DNA of 64,000 bases, taken from NCBI GenBank assembly GCA_034509495.1, contig CM067504.1, positions 6,770,256 through 6,834,255 of the forward strand, read 5' to 3'. A program made the translations under genes and the position numbers. The notes below the pieces were generated by a model. It searched no databases, was not told where the DNA came from, and saw only the letters and a list, made by a program, of their open reading frames with translations. Below are positions 55,836 through 64,000 of the stretch, piece after piece (positions within the stretch are counted from its first letter, which is position 1; each line of letters opens with the position of its first letter). Source of the stretch: Acestrorhynchus altus. Taxonomy: Eukaryota; Chordata; Actinopteri; Characiformes; Acestrorhynchidae.

Positions 55836-56641
55836 CACTAATGTATGAGGTTTAAAAGGAACAAAAAGGATGAGACATGGAGCAGCCAAGAACAAAAACT
55901 TATTTTAAATTGTCTATTCATTTATTTGTTTGTTTATTTATATTTGTTAAACATTTTACACTATTAAGGTTGAGAAAGTTATATTTCTAACTGATTGACA
56001 TGTGTGCTAGGGCAGGGCTGTGTCCACATAAAGAACTGGATGAAATCATTCGTTTATTTTATATGCGTTTATTATACGTCTCAATTAAAAAGGTGTTATT
56101 AATAAGAATTTGGGGAGATAACAACTGACATCTGATGTAAAAGTACCATGAGGAGTGACAGTGTACAGTAATTTTACACAAATATGACTCGTAGCGTTAT
56201 GCATTTCTCAAACAAGCTTTCATGCAGCTCCACCAAAGTTACGTTGTGCAGTAGCTGACATATCACGTCCAGAGTGGCAAAGATGCAGGTGTCATGCTCC
56301 CTGTTACACATCTGTGGAGCATCAAAATAGTTTTAAAGCTGTTATTTGGAGGGGAAAGTGCTATATAATGTAGCTTTAAGGCAAATATGTAATGATGTAC
56401 AATTTGCACAAAATTAATAGGTGTGAGGTCGCTATCCCTGTGAACGGACACTCACAATCATGCTGCAGTAAAGAGTGAGATATCTCAGGGGAGGAAAAGC
56501 TCCCTCTGATGCATCTTGAAGATCACTTTGATAACATTACTGCTGTAACCTTTGGATTTATTAGTGTCTACATCCATGGCTATGCTAGCAGTCAGGAATA
56601 CTGTATCACTGTGTGGGAATACCCAATAACAGTATGACTTA
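55836..56641. other. Unique noncoding sequence
   Basis: (TTTATTTG)-like words at 55921-55944; nothing else recognised. Confidence 0.4.
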
Positions 56642-56818
56642 CACTATATGGACAGAAGTATTGGGACACCCACTCATTCATCTTTTCTTCTAAAAGTTAT
56701 TAATCCACTTTTTTAGAGTAACTGTCTCTATTGTCCAGGGAAGGCTTTTTACTAGATTCTGGATCATTGCTGTAAGTTTCATTAGAAAGGGTCTCCACAA
56801 GTTTTTGGACATATTGTG
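56642..56818. mobile_element. Complete 177-bp MITE of the Tc1 alpha family
   Basis: Begins CACTATATGGACAGAAGT and ends with its imperfect inverse ('gtttttggacatattgtg'); about 20 of 29 terminal positions pair. TA dinucleotides flank it on both sides (56640-56641, 56819-56820), the Tc1/mariner target duplication. The interior keeps only 'tagagtaactgtctctattg' (56715-56734) and 'ctggatcattgctgtaagt', the outer parts of copy D, so it arose from an alpha element by internal deletion. Confidence 0.9.
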
Positions 56819-56820
56819 TA

Positions 56821-57174
56821 GCTATAATGCTTAGCTAGTAAAGTAAGTGCACACTGACGAATGAAAACACAATAAGGGATACAACATTGTGAATTCTGCA
56901 AAAGTGTGGCTGACAGATGCTAAAGATGCTAAATATGCTAAAGAATATCAAATCCTTAGACTCCATATGTAAGCCCACACATCACGTCTTCACTCTTATA
57001 ACTACATTATTAGCATCATTAACATCAGTCTCATTGGCCCACAAATAGAACCCTGTGAGACTCCAAATAATTCACAATAGTCTCTATATCGGGGTTAATA
57101 ACTAAATAATAAACAATATTATAAATAAAATAAAGACTGAGTGGGTTAAACAACATGGCACATAATAGGCTGGA
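56821..57174. other. Unique noncoding sequence
   Basis: Nothing recognised. Confidence 0.4.
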
Positions 57175-57685
57175 ATGGCCCTATGGGAGGTTTCTCCTAT
57201 TCTTCTTTGCAGAACATCTCAAGCTCCTTAAGATTGGATAAACCTTTGTCTCAGTCTGTGGTCCAGAGTCCTCTGGAGCAGGTTATCATCAAGGACGTCT
57301 CTGAACATCACTGCAGTCTTAACCATGACTAGTCTCCCAGTTCCTGCTGCAGAAAAAAACATCCCCACAGCATGATGCTGCCACCACCATGCTTCCCTCT
57401 ACGACTGGTATTGGCTAGGTGGTAGCTGTAGAAACATCTGAAGGATGATCAGCGGAAACAAGATGCACCTGAGCTCAATGTTGAGTGTCATGGCAAAGAC
57501 TGTGTTTTTATTTTTAATACATTTGCCAAGATTTCAAACAAACCGTTCTCACTTTGTCATTGTGGGGTTTTGTTTGTTGAATGATGAGAGTGAACAATGA
57601 ACCCAATCCATTTTGGAATGAGGCTGTAACGTTCCACAATGTGGAAAATGTGAAGCACTTTGAATGTTTTCCAGATGCACTGTAT
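57175..57685 (-). mobile_element. Tc1-like element remnant, beta family
   Basis: 'gaacatctcaagctccttaa' (57212-57231), 'cccacagcatgatgctgcca' (57364-57383), 'ggaaacaagatgcacctgag' (57454-57473) and the right end 'gaatgttttccagatgcact' (57662-57681) follow the order of the 18965-20197 copy. The complement of 57364-57390 is the Tc1 'GGGSIMLWG' segment. About two thirds of the transposase is deleted between 57425 and 57430. The left terminal repeat is missing. Confidence 0.85.
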
Positions 57686-57707
57686 ACACTTATGATGAAC
57701 AATAATC

Positions 57708-57752
57708 ATGGATGGATGGATGGATGGATGGATGGATGGATGGATGGATGGA
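57708..57752. repeat. (GGAT)n microsatellite
   Basis: Eleven GGAT units, starting 20 bp after the Tc1 end. Confidence 0.97.
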
Positions 57753-59488
57753 CTTTGTCCATCAGTAACTGGTGACCTGTGGTGAAGTCTGCAACTGTAT
57801 ACTTATCCTCAGTGTAAATATTCTAAATATAGAGTTTTAAACTTATGTTACATGATGTGCAAAGTAGCTGAGCCTAAACGATCGGTGACATTTTGCCGTT
57901 CAAAAGTGGATGTTTTTGTAGACTGACCCATTTATGGTGTCATAAAGCAGCTTTACAGAATCCATGCCCCTAGTGAGTGAGCTGAGAGTGACAGTGGCGT
58001 TGATGAACTCCATAAAAGCAAGAGGAGGAAACCTGTCTGTCTGTTCTGAGTGAGAGTTAGGTTTACGGCCTGTTTCAGTGTCTGGAATGCTGTTTAAATA
58101 CATTGCTTGATGTTCCTAAAAGCCGGCCACACCCATCTATCTAAAGTGACGTGCTGCAGTTACGACAACACACAGTTCCACAAAGTGACGGCACTTTCTT
58201 CCTTCCACAAATATAAAGACTGACAGATACAGACACACAGACACACGCCTAACAAATGTACACACACCCTGGCCCAGAGAGACCTCCACGGTGAGGTGAA
58301 ATGACTGAAGGCTGAAAATGCATGAGGCTTGAGGGGCCAGTTCAATAATACACAGCTTCCTATAGCACAAAATCCTCCCCCTGCAGTGTGTTCTGACACC
58401 ACACCCAGTGGGGGATTCGATTCCTTGTTCTGGGACCAGGCTGCATGGTGTTTTCTGTTAAGTGTTGTCGCACCCTTATGGAACTCTCGCTCTCAACATT
58501 CATCCTGTGTGCTCAAAGTGGAATGCGCGCTGAGATATTCATGTCACCTACCAGTGGGCCAAGCCAGTCTGACTAATGGCCAGAGGCACTCATACTTCTG
58601 TGCTCATTATAGACTGATGAAGTCTCACCTCCACAGCAACAGTGCGTCCTATGTGGTCTGTTACCAGCATTTCACAGACCGTCTGCACAACACACACACA
58701 GACAGATCTGTGGCTAACTTTATTGCTCTAGCACACTCTGTATTTAACGGATTTGTTAAAGTGATAGTTTGGTTACACAATTTACAATTTTCCCCTTAAC
58801 CCAAATGTAGGTCAGCTCTGAGACATGTTTTCTGTCTGGAGTTTTAGTTTGGAAGTTTTACACTTGGGTTAATAAGCTAATCTCGCAAACACTTAACAGA
58901 GTTTTACAGCCACAAGTTCGCCTGAAACTGGGTCGCACTGGTAAAGGGCAGCACCAGTGAAATTAATGAACGTAGAGGAAAAAGTCTGGTAGGTTTCAAA
59001 GTGTAGGACACACAGATAAAGTCTACTTGCCCGAGAATCTCATAAAAAGGTTGTGGGATAGCGTTAGGTTTAATGCATGTGAGGCGGCATGAGTGGGGAC
59101 AAGAGGACTGGTTTAACCTTTAGAACTCTAGACTTTTACAGGTTTTTTGTTTTTGCAGTTTGATGCACTTTCATTCACCAACAATTTCAGTGAGGATTTA
59201 TGAGAGAAAGTATTTATAGGAGACAGTCACAGCTGCCAGATGTTGTTGGAGGGTATTTGAATTGGTCTTTGTTTCAGATGTAAAATTTAAGAGATTTATT
59301 TATTCACTCATTTATTATTTGCCTATGAAAACTAAAACAGTTTACATCTTAGAAATCCTGTTGGGAATTGATCATCCAGAGCATTTCTCAGCTTAAAATG
59401 CAAGAATTTTTAAATAAGATAAAAAAAAAAAAACTTTGGATGTCATTTACTATTTATGTTATGTATGTTTTATCCATTCTCAGGACTT
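57753..59488. other. Long unique noncoding stretch
   Basis: The longest open frame of the window (58329-58799, 156 codons, plus) lies here. It has no domain, its composition follows the local DNA, and overlapping frames exist on the other strand (58137-58402). I do not call a gene. Confidence 0.45.

Positions 59489-59551
<63 letters not shown>
59489..59551. repeat. (GATA)n microsatellite
   Basis: About 15 uninterrupted GATA units. Confidence 0.98.
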
Positions 59552-59645
59552 TTTTCCAGTCAAGCACACCTGATTTCATTCATCTGCTAATTGGCAGGTT
59601 TAGGTCTGTTTAGTTGCAGGAAAATCAGCAAACTGTGCAGGAATG
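59552..59645. mobile_element. Fragment of the palindromic hAT-type MITE
   Basis: 'gtcaagcacacctgatttca' and 'gcaggaaaatcagcaaactg' match the inner right half of the family represented at 32908-33105 and 5893-5963. It starts directly at the GATA array. Confidence 0.5.
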
Positions 59646-60461
59646 TGGCATTTGAGAATCAGGATGGCCTCCCCCTGTTATAGACGTTTAAGGTTGTGTG
59701 GAATATACTTTCATCCCATGGCAGCACCACTGACTGATGATAGTATCATGCAGGGGTGTGGTGGCAGGTGGGGGCACGGCAGTTGTTTTTTTTTTAGTCC
59801 ACAGATGAGAAAGGTGCCTCAAAGAACCTTGGAGGCTCACCATCATTAACCTAGACAGAGAGGCCCCCCGTTGAGATTCGTGGCACCTTTTCAGCACAGC
59901 GTGTAATGAGGGAACTTCTACAGGAGAAAATGCACATGCTCTCGTTTCTGGTCAGAACCTTGCTAAACTAAACTAACTTTGGTGTAATCAGATTTTGTTT
60001 AATTACTTATGAGCCTTCTAACTGAATCCCCAACTCTCTGACGAATCCTAAAATTACTGTACATGTAAAATGTCATTTTACTGTAATTTAATGTTTTTTA
60101 TTGTAAAATAATGAAGAGAAACATATTGTGCTGGGCTTGTATAAAAATGGCCAGGGCTGAATTCAGTTCCCAGTCCAGCCTTGGCCATACTCTGATGCTG
60201 TTTTATTATTTATGTATGCATTATGTATGTATTTATCTATGTATTATTTATACCCCAAGTCTTCAAATCTGGACTTTGAATCTAGTTTTATGTCCTGGAT
60301 GTTTGTTCTTACTGGAAGTTTGGGGATTCAAGGTCCAGATTGCCTCTGCTCTATACTTTACAAATACAAACATTATTTTTCCTGAGTTACTGACTGCCCA
60401 CTTCACTGGCTGGACACTGATGGAAGGCTGACCATCAGCATTCCCTTTTACCTATCCTATA
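59646..60461. other. Unique noncoding sequence
   Basis: (TATGTAT)-rich text at 60207-60250; no gene. Confidence 0.4.
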
Positions 60462-61040
60462 CAGTGGTGCTTGGAAGATTGTGAACCCTTTATCATTTTC
60501 TTTATTTTTGCATAAATATTACCTAAAACTTCGTCAGATTTTCTGAATATTGTACTTGGTCATTTAATTACTGAGTGATATGATCCAATATTATTTACTG
60601 TGAGTGCAAAAGTATGTGAACCTTTGCTTTCATTATCTGCTGTGACCCCCTTGTGCAGCAATAGCTGCAACTAAGCATTTACGGTAGCTGTTGATTAGTT
60701 CTGCAGACTGAAGCTTGGAGGAAATTTAGACTCATTTCTTCATAGAAAACAGATTCGACTCTGTTATGTTGGTGGGTTTCCTGTCATGCACTCACAGGAA
60801 ATTCTAAATAATAAGTTTATTCTTCTTTCAAATTCTTTGGTAGAATGACTGTGTAAGAGTCGTTGTCTTGTTGCATGACCCACCTTTATTCAGGATCATT
60901 TGTATAATATTTTTTCTTATTTTTTTTTATTTGGTCCTCCTTAACTACTTTTAATGCATATGTGAAAATAAGATGAAATCATCTTTATGCAGAAATATAG
61001 AAAATTCAGAAAGTCCTGGTTTCACAAATTTCTAACACAC
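60462..61040 (-). mobile_element. Tc1-like element, gamma family, internally deleted
   Basis: Left end 'acagtggtgcttggaagat' and right arm 'ctttatgcagaaatatagaa' ... 'ggtttcacaaatttc', which are inverse of each other (left: 'ctttatttttgcataaat'). Inside, 'gtgacccccttgtgcagcaa' (60643-60662), 'ggtgggtttcctgtcatgca' (60771-60790), 'ctttggtagaatgactgtgt' and 'gtcttgttgcatgaccc' are ordered pieces of the C-terminal half of the gamma transposase, antisense. No reading frame survives. Confidence 0.85.
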
Positions 61041-61597
61041 ATATAGATGTTGTTATAAACATCTAAAGAGGCACAAATCTAGCATTTCTCCTGTTTTATG
61101 GGTCAGGGTTGCCAGATCTAGTGTGACTCCAGCATCAACAACTAGCTAAAAGAACTTCCACTACTGTTTTTTAATCGTTTGTTAATATCACTTAGAAGGT
61201 GACCATTTATTTACCCAGAATGTTTTTAAGAATGTTGATTTTTCCAGTTCAATTTCAGATTTTTTATGTTTATTTATTCATGTAACACCCTGCCTAAATC
61301 CTTAATGAATAACAGGCAGGGCTCTGGCTCCCAAAGACATGGATACTGAGTATTGAATTCTGGTATTCTGGTTTTGTGTTTAAAATATGAATTCATTTTT
61401 GGTATGTTCTAATAAAATAAACATAAAACTTGTGCTTATCTCCTCTTTCTTTACCCCAAAACCAATAGAGTACACTCTACTACACTAAATGGTGTAAGTG
61501 GAGTATATAAACCAGTACTTAGTCAAATTAAAGAAAACACTGTTGAACCCAATAAAGAATGAATAAATGTTAAGCCTTCACAGATTTACTTTAATAG
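61041..61597. other. Unique noncoding sequence
   Basis: Nothing recognised. Confidence 0.4.
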
Positions 61598-61665
61598 ATA
61601 GAGATAGATAGATATAACTTTATTGATTCCTTTGGGAGGGTTCCCTCAGGGAAATTAAGATAAAA
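61598..61665 (-). mobile_element. LINE 3' tail (antisense) with a GATA-type end
   Basis: 'atagatagagatagatagat' (61595-61614) runs into 'aactttattgattcctttgg' and 'gagggttccctcagggaaat'. This is the block of 15392-15465, here with a GATA simple repeat as the tail. Confidence 0.7.
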
Positions 61666-62854
61666 CATAATGGTTGCTGACTTTTTCATTTCTGTCAGCT
61701 ATAAAGAGGATAACGTTGTCTGAGGTCTGATTTAAATAATATCGATAAAGAACAAATTTGGTATAAAACTAAATTTACTAATCTAATCAACTAAATTGTG
61801 GCAATAATGAAAAGAAATTGAATTTTACAATCAGAAATAGGAAATATGGCGATAAAGTGTAGGAATTTCAGATGTACTCTGGTACAGTAACTGACACTGA
61901 ATGGTTACTCCTATACAACTATATCTAAGTGGTGGTTAAAGCTCTGTCCAGTTTTGTCCAGCTCCTAGGACCACTGTCCATGTTCTGCATTTACACAATT
62001 ATATTCACCTACACATACAGTCCTTCATTCAGCTTTCAGGATAAACAGAGCTCATACACACTGTTTCAGCTTTATTCGCAACTCGAGTTTGAAACTTTAT
62101 AACCGGGTGGCAAAACAAAGATACACACATATAAACACACTGCATCTTATTGCATGTGTTTATGACTATGGTTAACAGTCCGTTACCGCAGTCTGAGCTT
62201 TAGAGACACAGTTACGAAACCCTGCACATTACCTGTGCATTTGACTAACAGGTGAAAGAGCCAATCAGCTATTATCAACTACATAAATACCTCCTAACAA
62301 AAAGAGGTGTGACTGCACATGAACTAGTGTGTGAACTTGTCAGATCTTCCATGTAAATTCTGCTTTTTTCCTATTGATTAAAGTCCAGAAAAAATCAACA
62401 ATTATTTTAAATTAACTTTTTAGCATCTGAAAAAGATGTTTTTGTTTGTTTTTAAGGGTGGTGGTGGTGAGAGAGGGGGGGGGGTGTGCTTGAGTCCCAC
62501 AAGCCACCCCTTGCTCTGCCCCTGTAGCTGTTCGTTTTGTTGAAGCAAATTTGGGAAATCCGACATGACAGATTAATTACACTTGAGTTAAGGGCAACAT
62601 TGTGCAAATGACATGTTTCTACAACTAGTTTCCACTTCAACTCCTGCTTATCTACTCTTCAGTGCAGTGAATTCTGCCTTGTTTGTGTCAGAGAAGCCTG
62701 TGTATCTGCAACTCGATATCGGTTTTCTATCAGACAAACTGAAAGAAGTGACAGTGTGAGCGGATGCGTGCATTTTTAAATGACCAATTACAGAAAGGAG
62801 TGTGCTTGTCCACCGACTCTGATTACTGGCACCCCCCCGAGGCTGCCGCCTCAG
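61666..62854. other. Long noncoding stretch
   Basis: A 10-G run at 62475-62484. The last 200 bp may already be diverged LINE sequence. No gene. Confidence 0.4.
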
Positions 62855-63235
62855 CTGAAGACTGTGCTGATTATTCCCATACCCCTGTATTGCAAAGCAC
62901 ATCAACAACTCATTTGCGGATGATGGCACAGCTATTGGGCTAATTAACGACAATGGCGTGGCAGAAAAGTGGCGCCACAACAGCCTGCCTCTAAGTGTCA
63001 ACAAAACTAAAGCTCATTATTGGCTTCAGGAGGCACACAGGGAGTCAAACACCGATTGAACATTGATGAGGCCGACGGTAAACTGATCACAGCTTCCAGG
63101 TTGCTGCAGGGGTCTAGATCCTGCTCCCAAAACTCTGGAACTGACCGTAACAGCATGGTGTCACTTCCTGAGTTGCCTGAAGACAAAAAGTCAGAGCCAT
63201 CAGTGCATGCCAGTGAGCATCTAGGATATAAAATG
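62855..63235 (+). mobile_element. LINE reverse-transcriptase fragment
   Basis: In one plus-strand frame 62887-63040 reads CIAKHINNSFADDG followed by TAIGLINDNGV and NSLPLSVNKTK. F-A-D-D is the catalytic box of non-LTR reverse transcriptases (62912-62923; the box is F/Y-A-D-D in these enzymes) and the N-K-T-K stretch is the next conserved motif. About 20 residues between them appear deleted, and a stop follows at about 63055. 5' and 3' parts are missing. By motif style it belongs to the L2/CR1/Rex1 group; that is inference. Confidence 0.75.
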
Positions 63236-63459
63236 TAACTGTGCTTACTCTGGGTGCACAGTAGTGAAACAAATTTAATATAGAATCTAAATTACTGAAT
63301 AAAGTTACTTATATGTTGCCTTTCTAGAGACCCAGGGATGCTTTAAAAACAGCACACTGAACTCAATCATCCAGCCAATCGTGCACAATGTACTCTCTAC
63401 CAGAAATAAACGTCCACCCAGAGGACTGCATTGAATACTGGAAGGGTTCACACAGGACA
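63236..63459. other. Noncoding sequence
   Basis: Nothing recognised. Confidence 0.4.
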
Positions 63460-63619
63460 GACGTACATGCACACTCATTCTTTCACATACCAGGGCAATT
63501 TAGATTAGCCAATTCACCTGATTTCCATATTTTTGGAATGTGGAAGGAAACCCATGCAGACACAGGAAGAACGTGAAAACTCTACCCACATAGGGTCTTG
63601 AACCCAAGACCACAGGACC
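63460..63619 (-). mobile_element. V-SINE/DANA-like SINE (antisense)
   Basis: 'agggcaatttagattagcca' (63491-63510), 'tttttggaatgtggaaggaa' (63530-63549) and 'acccatgcagacacaggaag' (63550-63569) are the inverse of the V-SINE central module. The complement of 63594-63604 is GGTTCAAGACC, a B box with two mismatches. It abuts the foldback element. Confidence 0.7.
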
Positions 63620-63826
63620 GCACAGGACCACCTCAGAGCGGGTGTGGGTGGGGAGATATTCTCAGCACTGCAATCACACTGACAATGGTGGTGTGTTTTG
63701 CATTGATATGAGTTGGTTCGAGACACTGTGCAACTGTCTTCCTGAAACGGATGAGCGTCTGTCTTTGACTGTATATCTATAAGGTGGAGCCATTGGTAGG
63801 AGTGTCTAATAGAGTGGACAGTGAGT
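63620..63826. mobile_element. Partial copy of the foldback element
   Basis: 'ttctcagcactgcaatcaca' (63660-63679), 'gatatgagttggttcgagac' (63704-63723) and 'taggagtgtctaatagagtg' (63797-63816) match the left arm and (inverted) centre of the copy at 13375-13995. Only one arm is present, so it cannot fold back. Confidence 0.7.
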
Positions 63827-64000
63827 CCAAAACTCACAAATGACAATAGACAATAAATTTGCATATGTTTTAATCACTGTAAACAAAAAGACTTTAATCA
63901 GAGCATTTCTATTGGAATGAATTCTCATGAAATTATGAAACAATGTAAAGATAAACTGCCAGATTTTTTAGGTTAATACAATAAATTCTCTCATTTATTG
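63827..64000. other. Unique AT-rich end of window
   Basis: Nothing recognised. Confidence 0.4.

Noticed and set aside
58329..58799. 156-codon plus-strand open frame, the longest in the window
   Set aside because: No domain, no splice context, overlapped by minus-strand frames of similar quality, composition like its flanks. Expected by chance in 64 kb.

Overview
The window looks like vertebrate, almost certainly teleost, nuclear DNA. It is AT-rich, carries an exceptional load of (AC)n and (AG)n microsatellites, and is full of fish-type Tc1/mariner, hAT, SINE and LINE remnants. The particular mix (Tc1 elements starting CACTATATGGACA, a foldback element whose copies share a core near 'gtgtctaatagagtgg', and several tRNA-derived SINEs) fits an otophysan fish such as a characin or catfish. 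That placement comes from memory of repeat families, not from a search. I see no host protein-coding gene, host exon, tRNA, rRNA or CRISPR array that I can support. The longest open frames (130-156 codons) lie in repeats, in low-complexity sequence or in unremarkable DNA. The window is best read as intergenic or deep intronic sequence.

Layout. 1-7 kb: long AC arrays, a Tc1 copy, a Tc3-like N-terminal fragment and SINE pieces. 7-14 kb: SINEs, a second Tc1 copy, a LINE-like 3' end, a clean solo LTR (12807-13127, 5-bp target duplication) and a foldback element. 15-20 kb: LINE tails, GA arrays, an endogenous-retrovirus integrase fragment (17260-17723), an old ~45-bp minisatellite (17900-18590) and a long Tc1 pseudogene. 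20-30 kb: mostly unique sequence with a SINE, telomere-like repeats (25314-25490) and a Tc1 element keeping its helix-turn-helix region. 30-42 kb: Tc1 copies, palindromic MITEs, SINEs, a G-quadruplex-like tract and a 19-G run. 42-51 kb: a TAGGG...CCCTA element, Tc1 and Tc3-like pseudogenes, a 74-bp minisatellite, and many AC/GA arrays. 51-64 kb: a candidate conserved noncoding block, a hAT element nested inside another hAT element (both with 8-bp target duplications), a complete 177-bp Tc1 MITE, more Tc1 remnants, a LINE reverse-transcriptase fragment, and a SINE/foldback pair at the end.

Nothing here works as a gene system. The content is a fossil record of transposition: at least five Tc1/Tc3 lineages, two hAT families, several SINE families, LINE 3' ends, one retroviral fragment and one solo LTR. 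No intact transposase or reverse transcriptase remains. For convenience I label the Tc1 lineages alpha (TIR CACTATATGGACA), beta (end motif GTGAATACTTTCCAGATG), gamma (TIR CAGTGGTGCTT), delta (44.3 kb type) and a Tc3-like lineage; these labels are mine. I did not find a convincing new biological system. The items most worth a second look are the nested hAT pair, the solo LTR, the two minisatellites, the foldback family, the telomere-like block and a few noncoding blocks that look constrained.
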